The notes under the pieces: model-generated
The model's database searches: none
The model's input: only the letters and a program-made list of their open reading frames with translations
What the model was told of the DNA's origin: nothing
Origin: an uncultured Acetatifactor sp.
GTDB taxonomy: Bacteria; Bacillota; Clostridia; Lachnospirales; Lachnospiraceae
NCBI GenBank assembly: GCA_910577665.1
Contig: CAJTOJ010000019.1
Span: forward strand, 6,284-70,283
DNA length: 64,000 nt
Direction of reading: 5' to 3'
Translations under genes and position numbers: made by a program
In this document: one piece after another, positions 42,554 through 51,637 of the stretch
Numbering within the stretch: the stretch's first letter is position 1
Layout of the letters: each line of letters begins with the position of its first letter

Positions 42554-42584
42554 CAACAACCCTCTATAGGAAAGGAGAATTTTC

Positions 42585-43265
42585 ATGGACACATCCAGAA
42601 AAGCACTGATCTTCCAGGGAGGCTGGGACGGCCATGAACCGGCCCTGGTAGCCCATCGGTTCCAGAAAATGCTGGAAAAACACGGATATGCTTGCGAAGT
42701 CTATGACAGCCAGGAAGTGCTGGCTGATAAGGAGAAGCTGATGGGGCTTGATCTGATCGTTCCCTGCTGGACCATGGGGGAGATTGCACCGGAATACAGC
42801 AGAAATATCAGTCTGGCGGTAGCTGCAGGCTGCGGCCTGGCCGGATGCCACGGCGGCATGTGCGATGCCTTCCGGCAGGACGTAGATTGGCAATTTATGA
42901 CTGGTGGACAGTGGGTCAGCCATCCCGGCGGGGACGGCATCGACTACATGGTGACGATCCACAAGGGATCCAGTCCCATCGTGGAAGGACTGGAGGATTT
43001 CCCTGTATGCAGCGAGCAGTACTATCTCCATGTGGATCCGGCGGTGGAAGTGCTGGCCAGCACCCGTTTCCCGGTATTCCCTTCCTATCACAGTTCCAAC
43101 AAGGCCGTGGACATGCCGGTGGCCTGGACCAAATTCTGGGGGAAAGGCAGGGTATTCTACTGCTCCCTGGGCCATCACGACGATGTGTTCGAGAAATTCC
43201 CCACCGCAGGGATCCTTATGGAACGGGGGCTGGTATGGGCAGCAGGAGGGAAGTGTGAAAGGTGA
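42585..43265 (+). CDS. ThuA domain-containing protein
   Basis: 226 residues. The fold is a glutamine-amidotransferase-like ThuA domain: ALIFQGGWDGHEPALVAHRFQ at the start, GCGLAGCHGGMCDAF with the residue triad region in the middle, and GRVFYCSLGHHDDVFE near the end. ThuA proteins occur in trehalose and other sugar-utilisation loci and some act in keto-sugar metabolism; their exact reaction is uncertain. The ATG follows AGGAGAATTTTC. The next gene is a Gfo/Idh/MocA oxidoreductase 95 bp downstream, the usual partner, suggesting joint processing of an oxidised sugar or inositol-like compound. Confidence 0.88.
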   Translation: MDTSRKALIFQGGWDGHEPALVAHRFQKMLEKHGYACEVYDSQEVLADKEKLMGLDLIVPCWTMGEIAPEYSRNISLAVAAGCGLAGCHGGMCDAFRQDVDWQFMTGGQWVSHPGGDGIDYMVTIHKGSSPIVEGLEDFPVCSEQYYLHVDPAVEVLASTRFPVFPSYHSSNKAVDMPVAWTKFWGKGRVFYCSLGHHDDVFEKFPTAGILMERGLVWAAGGKCER

Positions 43266-43360
43266 AAAGAAAATCTAATCTCGTAAGAGGGGGCATAGTC
43301 AACCTCTTTAGGATGCCATCTAAGTGCATCCACAAGATAATATAACCAGGAGGTATCTTT

Positions 43361-44467
43361 ATGGAAAAAGTAAAAATCGGCGTATTGGGCACAGGTGCCA
43401 TCAGTGGCATCTATTTCCAGAATCTCACCGAGCTGTTCCAGGAAGTGGAGATCATTGCCGTCTGTGACCTGTTCAAGGAGAAGGCCCAGGAAGCCAGCCA
43501 GAAGTACCATATTCCCAAAGTCTATGACACCATGGAGGAAATGTTTGCCGACAAAGAGGTGGAAATTGTCCTGAACCTCACCCGCCCGGGTGAGCATTAC
43601 CGCACTACCAAGGCGGCACTGCTGGCCGGCAAACATGTCTACAGCGAAAAGCCCCTGGCTGCCTCCTATGGGGAAGGCCTGGAACTGGCAGAGCTTGCCA
43701 AGCGCCAGGGCCTGCTCTTAGGCGGTGCGCCGGATACCTTCCTGGGGGCAGGGATCCAGACCTGCCGCAGACTCATCGATGACGGCATGATCGGGGATGT
43801 GATCGGCGCACAGGCCCGGATGGTCTGCCACGGGCATGAGAACTGGCACCCGGCACCGGAATTCTATTACCAGTGCGGCGGAGGCCCCATGATGGATATG
43901 GGACCCTACTACCTCACAGCCCTGGTCAACCTGGTGGGACGCGTCAAGAGCATCAGCGGCATGACCGGATGCAGTTTTCCCCAACGGATCATCACCAGCC
44001 AGCCCAAAAAGGGGACTGTAATAGATGTGGAAGTGCCCACCCACATCGCCGGACTGCTGCAGTTCGAAAACGGCGCCATCGGTACCGTGCTGACTACTTT
44101 TGACGTATATTATGACAGACAGGCCTGCCTGGAAATCTACGGTACCAAGGGCACCCTGGAGGTACCGGATCCCAATTGCTTCGGCGGTCCCATCCGGCTC
44201 CTCAGGCCTCAGGACGGCAGCTTCAAGGAAATGCCCCTGCTCTATGACTACAGGGAGAACAGCAGGGGACTGGGTGTGGCAGACATGGCCAAGGCCCTGC
44301 GGACCGGACGCAGCGTCCGGGCAGATGTCCAGCAGACCCTTCATGTGCTGGAGATTCTGACCACCTTCGAGAAGAGCAGCCAGGAAGGGCGCACCCTGGA
44401 TCTGGCATCCCCCTATGAGCGGCGTGCAGCCATGCCGGATATGGCAGTTCCCGGGATATTGGACTAG
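43361..44467 (+). CDS. Gfo/Idh/MocA family oxidoreductase
   Basis: 368 residues. The N-terminal Rossmann domain reads KIGVLGTGAISGIYFQNL; the family motif EKPLA follows in GKHVYSEKPLAASYGEG (lysine 93 region), and the C-terminal alpha/beta domain has GGGPMMDMGPYYLTALVNLVG, where the conserved aspartate and tyrosine act in catalysis. It oxidises or reduces a sugar, inositol or their derivative with NAD(P). It is likely co-transcribed with the ThuA gene. AGGAGGT lies just upstream of the ATG. Substrate cannot be read from sequence. Confidence 0.94.
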   Translation: MEKVKIGVLGTGAISGIYFQNLTELFQEVEIIAVCDLFKEKAQEASQKYHIPKVYDTMEEMFADKEVEIVLNLTRPGEHYRTTKAALLAGKHVYSEKPLAASYGEGLELAELAKRQGLLLGGAPDTFLGAGIQTCRRLIDDGMIGDVIGAQARMVCHGHENWHPAPEFYYQCGGGPMMDMGPYYLTALVNLVGRVKSISGMTGCSFPQRIITSQPKKGTVIDVEVPTHIAGLLQFENGAIGTVLTTFDVYYDRQACLEIYGTKGTLEVPDPNCFGGPIRLLRPQDGSFKEMPLLYDYRENSRGLGVADMAKALRTGRSVRADVQQTLHVLEILTTFEKSSQEGRTLDLASPYERRAAMPDMAVPGILD

Positions 44468-44653
44468 GTATTCTCCCGAATGACTACGAATCCAAGCTTA
44501 AAACGAGTTCCTTTGCACTGAGGGGTACTTCCATGAATCACTACTAATCCGAACCGGTGTCTCATCTCCGGCAGCTTATCTGTCACCACAAACCTTGTAA
44601 TGTTGTGATACCAGGGCCAAAAGGTCCTAAAATCCGATGCAGGCCAATTACAG

Positions 44654-46402
44654 TCAAAATGATTCATGCCCCACCAGTTCCCCCAGGATCTCCTCCTGGA
44701 TCCGAAGGCGCAGACACCTTCCTGCCAGGTTCTTCGCCTCCTCCAGGGAGACCCTGGCCAGGGCTGCCTTCACCCCCGCCAGGCTGGCCGGATCCATACT
44801 CAGCTTCCTGGCCCCCAGCCCCGCCAGCAACACGGCCCCCTGGGGATCTCCTGCCATTTCCCCACAGACACAGACAGGCTTATGCCGTGCGGCGAAGGCT
44901 GAGAAGATTCTCTCCAGAAGACGCAGCATAGCCGGGGAATAGCCCTGGTAATAAGGCCCCATCCCAGGGTTCATCCGATCTGCAGCGCTGACATACTGAG
45001 CCAGGTCGTTGGTGCCAATACTGGCAAAATCCACCTCCTCTGCCGCCAGATCTGCCACCAAGGCAATGGAAGGGACTTCGATCATGATGCCCATCCGGAT
45101 ATGGGGATTGTAGGAGAATCCTTCCGCGGCAAGTCCTTCCATGGCTTTCCTCACGCAGGCCCTGGCCTGGAAGATCTCCTCCAGACTTCCCACCATGGGA
45201 AAGAGCAGTTCCAGGTCTCCCAGGGCAGATGCCCGTAGTGCTGCCCGCAACTGGGTCTGGAATATATCCGGCCTGGCAAGGCATAGTCTCAGTCCACGGC
45301 TGCCCAGAAAGGAATTCTCCTCCCTGGGCAGCGCCAGGCAGGGCAGGGCTTTATCCCCGCCAATATCCAGGGTCCGAAGTGTCACCGTCTTCCCCTTTGC
45401 CTGCCTCAGCACCTTCCGGTACACCTCATACTGCTCCTCCTCTGTAGGTGGCGCCATATGCTCCATATACAAGAATTCCGTGCGCAACAGTCCCACAAAA
45501 TCATACTGTTCCCCCGGAACTGACACTTCCCCGGAACCAATGTTGATCCCCATCCCCATGACTTTCCCGTCCCGGGTACTTCCCGGCCTGGAAAGATATC
45601 TTGCCTCCTCCCTGCGCCTTGCCAGGAACTGCTCCTGCATCTTCCGGTATCTGGCCTGCTGCACCTCATCCGGTTCCAGGATCACCTCCCCGGACATCGC
45701 GTCCAGGGCCGCCAGAATACCCTGGGGAATCCGGAGTGTGGCTCCCTGGATTCCGGATATTGCCGGAATCTGGAGGCTCCGGGCCAGAATGGCAGTGTGG
45801 GAATTGGTTCCTCCCATCTCTGTGATGATCCCTTTGATATGTGCCCGGTCCAGGGAGGCCATATCGCTGGGCAGCAGATCCCTGGCCACCAGGATCACTT
45901 CCTCCTTCAGAGAAAGGATATGCTGTCCTTCCCCACCCTGACAGATACGCAAAAGACGCCTCTTCACATCCTGCAGGTCTGCTACCCGGGCAGCAATCAG
46001 AGGATCTGTCATTCCACAGAACAATGCCTCATATGCCGCAAATACCCTTCTAATGGCTGACTCCGGTTCCAGCCGCTCCTCCAGGATAGCCTGCCCTATC
46101 CGGGACAACAGTTCCTCATCCTCCAGGATTTCTCCCTGGGCTGCAAAAATCTCCCCCTGGACTTCACAGCCAGAACCAGCCCCTCCTGAAAGACAGGCAA
46201 GTTCCTCCCTGGCCTGGAACACTGCCCGGTAAAAAGCATCCCGCATTTCCCCTTCCCTGCCTGGATCAAAGCGGACCTGGTCAGGCTCCTGCCACTGTAG
46301 CCCGGGATTATCCTGTATACAGACCCGGGCCACCACTGCCCCTGGCGACACCGGTGTCCCGGTGAGCACGATCCTGTGTTCCTTTTCTTTCTTTTGATCC
46401 AT
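44654..46402 (-). CDS. ptsI: Phosphoenolpyruvate-protein phosphotransferase (PTS enzyme I)
   Basis: 582 residues from ATG 46402, seven bases after AAGGAG; the ATG six bases earlier is too close to it. The phosphohistidine loop is GGTNSHTAILARS (about residue 195), the PEP site has GLLRTEFLYM and LRTLDIGGDK, and IMIEVPSIALVADLAAEEVDFASIGTNDLAQY is typical of the C-terminal barrel. It passes phosphate from PEP to HPr for sugar import. No ptsH or enzyme II lies nearby. The sequence is diverged for the N-terminal HPr-binding region, so a second, specialised enzyme I is possible. Confidence 0.93.
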   Translation of the reverse strand: MDQKKEKEHRIVLTGTPVSPGAVVARVCIQDNPGLQWQEPDQVRFDPGREGEMRDAFYRAVFQAREELACLSGGAGSGCEVQGEIFAAQGEILEDEELLSRIGQAILEERLEPESAIRRVFAAYEALFCGMTDPLIAARVADLQDVKRRLLRICQGGEGQHILSLKEEVILVARDLLPSDMASLDRAHIKGIITEMGGTNSHTAILARSLQIPAISGIQGATLRIPQGILAALDAMSGEVILEPDEVQQARYRKMQEQFLARRREEARYLSRPGSTRDGKVMGMGINIGSGEVSVPGEQYDFVGLLRTEFLYMEHMAPPTEEEQYEVYRKVLRQAKGKTVTLRTLDIGGDKALPCLALPREENSFLGSRGLRLCLARPDIFQTQLRAALRASALGDLELLFPMVGSLEEIFQARACVRKAMEGLAAEGFSYNPHIRMGIMIEVPSIALVADLAAEEVDFASIGTNDLAQYVSAADRMNPGMGPYYQGYSPAMLRLLERIFSAFAARHKPVCVCGEMAGDPQGAVLLAGLGARKLSMDPASLAGVKAALARVSLEEAKNLAGRCLRLRIQEEILGELVGHESF

Positions 46403-46585
46403 ACCCATGCTCCTTCTTCCATAACAGCCCTAAGATGCTTCCTTCCCTCTCCGGATTCCTACCGGGCTGGTGCCTGGATTCTCCATCCCTGCACTGCTTT
46501 CAACTATTGTACCCTGTCCGGTCCCTTCTGTCAAAAGACATCTGCAGATTTCATGAGCCAGGCTTTAGCAGCAGAAGTATCAGCC

Positions 46586-46622
46586 TATAAAAACCGGTCT
46601 GCCTGGAATTCCAGGCAGACCG
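46586..46622 (-). terminator. Rho-independent terminator of the TrmH-family gene
   Basis: CGGTCTGCCTGG-AATT-CCAGGCAGACCG (46595-46622) is a perfect 12-bp stem; read on the - strand it is followed by GTTTTTAT. It lies 16 bp after the stop of the RNA methyltransferase gene. Confidence 0.9.
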
Positions 46623-46637
46623 ATGTCCGCTATGTCA

Positions 46638-47498
46638 TCACTGACAGATATGACTTTCTCTCTTTTCAAAATCTCTGCCCTGCCCGTTCCGTTGTCTGGT
46701 CACCTCATACATCAGGATGGACGCTGCACAGCTTACGTTGAAGGAAGAGGCATAGGACATCTCCCCCATGGGTATGGTACACAGCCTGTCGCAGGACTCT
46801 TTGAAAGCATGGCTCAGCCCCATGGTCTCATTGCCCATCATCAGCATCAGCGGTCCTCCAAGATCCACATCATAAACCGGTGTCTCCTGGTGGGCTGTTG
46901 TGCCTATGGTGACAAAGCCCGGATACCTCTCCCGCAGGCTGCCTATATAGGCTGCAAGCTGGCTGTTGTCCTCCACCCGTATCACTGGCAGGTTGAAAAA
47001 AGATCCCATGGCCGATACCACCACATCCGGGTCATACAGATCCACTCCATGTCCCGTGAGCAGGAGCAGGTCTGCCCCCAGGCCGTCACAGGAACGGATC
47101 ATGGTGCCCAGGTTCCCCTTGTTGGAAGGCCTGTCGAAGAGGACGATAAAAGGATTCTCAGAGAGAGGTACCTTCTCCAGCACATCTTCCCGCATCTCAA
47201 TCACTGCCATCAGTTCGGAGGTATCCTCCTTGCCGCTGAGTTCTGCCATCAGTCCGGCTGACAGACAGTAATTCCTCTGGGTCTTTACCTTCCGAATCAT
47301 ATCCCTGGCCCAGTCTGAGAGATGCTCCCTGTCATAGAGAAAAGACTGGATCTTCCAGTGATTCTCCACTGCCTCATTCAGGCTGCGGACTCCCTCCACC
47401 AGGAATTCGTGATAGCGGTATCTCTTATTCCGGTTGGTCTTCAGCACCTGGAACTTCTGGTATATGTTGTTTTTATTATATATCCTTATCTCTTCCAT
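46638..47498 (-). CDS. TrmH/SpoU family RNA 2'-O-ribose methyltransferase
   Basis: 286 residues. The C-terminal SPOUT domain (about 130-275) has the three knot motifs: VLFDRPSNKGNLGTMIRSCDGLGAD, a central GGPLMLMMGNETMGLSHAF and the closing IPMGEMSYASSFNVSCAASILMYE. The N-terminal part (NKRYRYHEFLVEGVRSLNEAV) is the substrate-binding domain. The enzyme methylates a ribose in rRNA or tRNA using SAM; the target nucleotide is unknown. The gene has a strong terminator and stands alone. Confidence 0.92.
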   Translation of the reverse strand: MEEIRIYNKNNIYQKFQVLKTNRNKRYRYHEFLVEGVRSLNEAVENHWKIQSFLYDREHLSDWARDMIRKVKTQRNYCLSAGLMAELSGKEDTSELMAVIEMREDVLEKVPLSENPFIVLFDRPSNKGNLGTMIRSCDGLGADLLLLTGHGVDLYDPDVVVSAMGSFFNLPVIRVEDNSQLAAYIGSLRERYPGFVTIGTTAHQETPVYDVDLGGPLMLMMGNETMGLSHAFKESCDRLCTIPMGEMSYASSFNVSCAASILMYEVTRQRNGQGRDFEKRESHICQ

Positions 47499-47609
47499 CC
47501 CGTCTGCTTACCCATTCCGTTCCCTGTCTGTAGAAAGGGCCACAGAACCTGTGTCCCTTATTCATATGTATGCTTCCCAGATACATCTTCCTCCCAGGTT
47601 CTTCCATCT

Positions 47610-48695
47610 CTATGGCAAAGTATCCCGGTACACCCTAAGTACATTCTTCCAGAAAATGGCATCCAATTGCCCTTCCGTAAAGCCTGCCCCATGCAGTCCT
47701 TCCCACAAAGCCCCCATGGCCTCTCCTCCCGGAAGCTCCGCATGGGTGCCGATCCCGTCAAAATCACTGCCCAGGCCCAGCACTTCCATGCCACCCACAT
47801 TTACTATATGCTTCGCATGGCAGACAATGGAAGCTATGGTACCGGGATTGGCCTGGCCCACAGGAACCTCCTCCAGGAAATCCGTGCAATAGTTCAGTCC
47901 AATGACACCGCCTCTCTCTGCCAGATGCCGGATCATGTCGTCCGTCAGGTTCCGGACACAGCCGCAGACCTGCCTGGCATTGGAATGACTGGCCACAAAG
48001 GGCTTCTTCGTCACCTCACACACATCGTAGAAGCCAGCATCAGACAGGTGGGACACATCGGGAATCATACCAAGTTCCTCCATGCGCACCACAAACTCCC
48101 TGCCTTTCTCTGTCAGTCCGTCCGTTTCGTTGGCCTCATGGTTGAAAGCCACAAAAGCCTTCTGTGCCGCCGCATGCCTGGACGCGTATTCCTCTGTGCC
48201 GGGCCTGGTCCCTTCCAGGACCTTCATGGCCTCCTGCAGTCCCTGTCCCCTGTGGGAATCCAGGTTGGGGAAACCCAGTTCATTGGGGAAGTTCCAGGTC
48301 AGGGTAATCATCCGCACCCCCATGTCATAAAGCTGCTGCAGCTTATCCAGGTCTCCTTTGCAGACACCGCCCTCCTCCACCGTGAGCATGGAAGACAGTT
48401 TTCCCGCCGCTTCATTGACAGCAATGTCAGAATACCGGAGTACCGGGGCCACCAGGTCCTGGTTCTTCTCCAGTTCCTCCCTGTAATACTGGTACAGCTT
48501 CTGTACCCTCTCCCAGGGATCCCCGTCCCGGTCCAGTTCCACAAACATGGCAAAATTCTGGACCAGATACCCGGCCTGCTTCATGCGCAGCAGATCCAGA
48601 TGTCCCGGGTTTTCCCGCAGGCCCTCCGGCCGGCCTTCCTCTTTCCGGCACAGAAGCCGGTATATAGTATCACAGTGCATATCTGCTATTTTCAT
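47610..48695 (-). CDS. Membrane dipeptidase-like peptidase, M19 family
   Basis: 361 residues. The zinc site begins with ADMHCDTIYRL, and EGGVCKGDLDKLQQLYDMGVRMITLTWN, DVSHLSDAGFYDV, PFVASHSNARQVCG and LGLGSDFDGI are the remaining conserved blocks. There is no signal peptide, so unlike renal dipeptidase it is cytoplasmic. Bacterial members cleave dipeptides, some with a D-residue or dehydro-residue. It starts nine bases after the permease gene with AAGGGGGG as site and is translationally tied to it. Confidence 0.95.
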   Translation of the reverse strand: MKIADMHCDTIYRLLCRKEEGRPEGLRENPGHLDLLRMKQAGYLVQNFAMFVELDRDGDPWERVQKLYQYYREELEKNQDLVAPVLRYSDIAVNEAAGKLSSMLTVEEGGVCKGDLDKLQQLYDMGVRMITLTWNFPNELGFPNLDSHRGQGLQEAMKVLEGTRPGTEEYASRHAAAQKAFVAFNHEANETDGLTEKGREFVVRMEELGMIPDVSHLSDAGFYDVCEVTKKPFVASHSNARQVCGCVRNLTDDMIRHLAERGGVIGLNYCTDFLEEVPVGQANPGTIASIVCHAKHIVNVGGMEVLGLGSDFDGIGTHAELPGGEAMGALWEGLHGAGFTEGQLDAIFWKNVLRVYRDTLP

Positions 48696-48704
48696 AAGCC
48701 CCCC

Positions 48705-50132
48705 TTAGTTACCCTTCACTGCAAAATTCACTCCTGTATGGTCCGGTTTCTCCTCATCAAACACATAGTCCTTACCCGGCAGCACCGCATTTAAGCCAAT
48801 CCCCACCAATGCCCCCACTGCCAGGCCGGAAAGCATAATGGGCACATCTCCCACCATGAAGGAAATGCCCTCTGCAGCACTGTATTTGATGCCGATGGAC
48901 AATACCAGGATCAGCGCCGCGATGATCACATTGCGGCTCTTGGAGAAATCACATTTTGTCTCCACAATATTGCGCACCCCTACTGCAGAAATCATACCAT
49001 AGAGCACCAGAGACACCCCGCCCACTGTGCCTTTCGGCATACAGCCGATCACAGCCGCGAACTTAGGACAGAAGGAAAGCAGGATAGCAAACCCTGCCGC
49101 AACCCGGATCACCAGGGGATCAAAAACCTTGGTCAGGGACAGTACCCCTGTGTTCTCCCCATAAGTGGTATTGGCCGGTGCCCCGAACAGGGACGCCAAT
49201 ATAGTGGCCAGGCCATCCCCCAGCAGGGTACGGTGCAGGCCAGGTTCCTTGATATAATTTTTCCCCACAGTGGAAGAGATGGCAGAGATATCACCGATGT
49301 GCTCCACCATGGTAGCCAGGGCAATGGGCATGATGGTGATAATGGAATTCACCAGCAGGTTTGTATTCCCGTCGGACAATGCCCAGAATGCCGTGCGTTC
49401 CCAGTGGATAGGAAAACCCACCCAGGAAGCTTCTGCCACCGGGGAGAAATCAGCCCGGCCAAGTACGGCGGCCAGCAAGTAGGAACCGCAGACGCCAATG
49501 ATAATGGGCACGATCTTCACCATCCCTTTCCCCCAGATGTTGCAGACAATGACCAGGGCAATGGCCACCAGTGCAATCAGCCAGTCATCGGAGCAGTTTC
49601 CGATGGCAGAAGAGGACAGGGTCAGACCGATGGCGATAATAATAGGGCCTGTCACAATAGGCGGGAAAAATTTCATGACCCTGCTGGTGCCGAACAGTTT
49701 GATCAACAGGGCCAGCAGCAGATACAACAGACCGGAACAGGCCACACCGAAACAGGCGTAAGGCAGCAAGGAACTGTTATCAATGGCCGCCCCTGTTGCG
49801 GCATCCTGCATGGGCGCCATGACGGCATATCCACCCAGAAAGGCAAAAGAAGAACCTAGAAACACCGGAACCTTTCCCCTGGTCAGCAGATGAAAGAGCA
49901 GGGTACCCAGTCCTGCGAAAAGCAAAGTGGTGGAAATATCCAGCCCTGTCAGCATGGGCACCAGAATGGTAGCCCCGAACATGGCAAACATATGCTGTAT
50001 TCCCAGGATCATTACCTTGGGCACTCCCAGCACCTTGGCATCATAGATGCCGCTTTCCCCCAGCACGTTGCCGCTTCCCTCGCTCTGGGTGGAACCTTTC
50101 TGTTTCCTTGTCATTTTTTTCTTGTCGCTCAT
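48705..50132 (-). CDS. NCS2 family uracil/xanthine permease
   Basis: 475 residues from ATG 50132, preceded by AAGGAGG; the longer ORF would run through the leader. About 12-14 hydrophobic helices are visible. The family motif is present as APANTTYGENTGVLSLTKV (around residue 300), and GIQHMFAMFGATILVP begins the first helix as in UraA. It imports a nucleobase (uracil or xanthine) by proton symport. Its partner is the downstream M19 peptidase. A consensus-like promoter lies about 200 bp upstream, leaving a long leader. Confidence 0.92.
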   Translation of the reverse strand: MSDKKKMTRKQKGSTQSEGSGNVLGESGIYDAKVLGVPKVMILGIQHMFAMFGATILVPMLTGLDISTTLLFAGLGTLLFHLLTRGKVPVFLGSSFAFLGGYAVMAPMQDAATGAAIDNSSLLPYACFGVACSGLLYLLLALLIKLFGTSRVMKFFPPIVTGPIIIAIGLTLSSSAIGNCSDDWLIALVAIALVIVCNIWGKGMVKIVPIIIGVCGSYLLAAVLGRADFSPVAEASWVGFPIHWERTAFWALSDGNTNLLVNSIITIMPIALATMVEHIGDISAISSTVGKNYIKEPGLHRTLLGDGLATILASLFGAPANTTYGENTGVLSLTKVFDPLVIRVAAGFAILLSFCPKFAAVIGCMPKGTVGGVSLVLYGMISAVGVRNIVETKCDFSKSRNVIIAALILVLSIGIKYSAAEGISFMVGDVPIMLSGLAVGALVGIGLNAVLPGKDYVFDEEKPDHTGVNFAVKGN

Positions 50133-50333
50133 GAACCCATCCTCCTTAAGTGCGCCGGCTTCCGGAATCTGTATTCCCCCTTCAGCTGCCAGTCCTGGAA
50201 ACGCTTCCACAACATCCATCCCCTGGACAGCCCTTTTCTCCTGACAGAACCTTCCTCTTCCAGCACAAAATCGTTGTGCGGTAAACCGCAGCACACAGCC
50301 CCTCTCCCCTCTCCGGGCTGCACCCTGCTTTCC

Positions 50334-50362
50334 ATCATATTCTCCCGCAAGGTAACAGTCAA
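50334..50362 (-). promoter_or_regulatory. Promoter of the NCS2 permease operon
   Basis: On the - strand TTGACT (50362-50357), 17-bp spacer, TATGAT (50339-50334). The predicted leader of about 195 bases to the ATG contains a GCGG-TTTA-CCGC hairpin and G-rich runs. A nucleobase-sensing leader would be expected for such a gene, but I do not recognise any known riboswitch consensus. The remaining gap up to 50557 contains the repeat at 50417-50469. Confidence 0.7.
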
Positions 50363-50416
50363 GGAAAACTTATCACAAACCGGAAACAGACGGCACACCA
50401 CTGGAAGATTCCCAAA

Positions 50417-50503
50417 AGTCAACAACCTCGCTGCAAGCAGCGGGGTATATGGTCTTCGCTCCGCTTCGGTGGGTGTTGATCACGCGCCACGCCCCCCTGG
50501 CGG
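50417..50503 (-). repeat. Dispersed intergenic repeat with CCGAAGCG...GGTTGTTGACT core
   Basis: On the - strand CCGAAGCG (50469-50462), then ATACCCCGCTGCTTGCAGCG and GGTTGTTGACT (50427-50417) match the ordered blocks at 17015-17083 on the + strand. CGCTGC-AA-GCAGCG is a small stem at the centre. It separates the acyltransferase gene from the permease promoter. Confidence 0.5.
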
Positions 50504-50557
50504 CAAGAGCCAAATGGATGCTGACGCATCCGCCTGGCTCATTGCACGCGGGAATCA

Positions 50558-51607
50558 TCAGCACAGATATCTTCCCACCACCGGAATACGCCGCAGAAGG
50601 GCAGAAGCCATATAGCAGACCAGAAATGTCGCTACAGCAAGCACAGGAGTCCCCACTACAGGATGCATCCCCTTGTCTATCAGAGATTTTAGCAGATCAA
50701 TCGCGGCAATGTGCATCAGATATATCCCCAGGGTTCCCCTGGCGATCTCCTCCACGACTGTTCTGCTGCCTCTGCCCCAAAAATCCTTCTTTGCAATCTC
50801 TGAAAAAAACTGGAACGTTGCGACTGTGATCAGAAAAGTGAAGATCCCAAAACTGTCATAGATCTCCCCGTGGGGAAACCCATCCCTCACCGACTGCATG
50901 GTGCTCACCAGAATATTCACTGCCGCTGACGGAATCACAGACAGGTACAGAAATCTATGATATTTTACCGTAAGGCCCACATGCACCATATAGTAACCCA
51001 GCACAAAATACCCCAGATAGCTACAGACCATCGGTATCTCCCCCAGCTCCAGGATCCTTAGGATATCCTTATTCTCTACAACACCTATAACCGTTGTGCG
51101 CAATATCTGTAGCAACAAAAACAGCCTCAGGAAATACCGGATATTCTGCTTTTCTGCATGCAGAATCCAGCTTCGCAGCACCGGCAGCAATACATAGATG
51201 CCAACCAGCATGGGCAGATACCACAGATGATACCGTCCCCTGGATAAAGTCACCAGTATCTGTTTCCATTCCATGTTGCCTATTCCCTGCTGGTCACAGA
51301 CCTGCAAGCCATACAGGCAACTCCATAGCACATACAGAATCACAAGCCGCAGGATATTGTGCCTGTAGAGATGCTTTACATCCAGTTCCCTGGCCGGATC
51401 CAGGAAAATGGCTCCGCTGATCATCACAAAAACCGGCACGCCAAACCGGAAGCAGGCATCATACGCATTTATGATTTTCCACGTTCTTCCTGTAACAGGC
51501 AATCCATACCAATATTGTGCCGCACAGTGAAGCATGACTACACTAAAAGCCGCCCAGATCCGCAGCAGATCATACTGTATCCTTCTGGTATGCGTTGCCT
51601 GTTGCAT
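50558..51607 (-). CDS. Membrane acyltransferase, family 3 (OafA/WecH type)
   Basis: 349 residues with about ten hydrophobic helices. The first helix bears the catalytic histidine in LLRIWAAFSVVMLHCAAQYW, and FRFGVPVFVMISGAIFLDP is the next typical block; RGRYHLWYLPMLVGIYVLLPVL also fits. GGGAGGTTCACC precedes ATG. Such enzymes transfer acetyl or succinyl groups to polysaccharide, teichoic acid or lipid-linked sugars at the membrane. It is followed upstream in the same direction by an SGNH-like protein and an MBOAT gene, suggesting a common role in acylating a surface polymer. Confidence 0.9.
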   Translation of the reverse strand: MQQATHTRRIQYDLLRIWAAFSVVMLHCAAQYWYGLPVTGRTWKIINAYDACFRFGVPVFVMISGAIFLDPARELDVKHLYRHNILRLVILYVLWSCLYGLQVCDQQGIGNMEWKQILVTLSRGRYHLWYLPMLVGIYVLLPVLRSWILHAEKQNIRYFLRLFLLLQILRTTVIGVVENKDILRILELGEIPMVCSYLGYFVLGYYMVHVGLTVKYHRFLYLSVIPSAAVNILVSTMQSVRDGFPHGEIYDSFGIFTFLITVATFQFFSEIAKKDFWGRGSRTVVEEIARGTLGIYLMHIAAIDLLKSLIDKGMHPVVGTPVLAVATFLVCYMASALLRRIPVVGRYLC

Positions 51608-51637
51608 GGTGAACCTCCCACAAAATGTTTCTCTTGT

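Noticed and set aside
44464..44667. 67-codon frame after the Gfo/Idh gene
   Set aside because: Overlaps the end of two real genes, no ribosome site, and it covers an imperfect DNA repeat.
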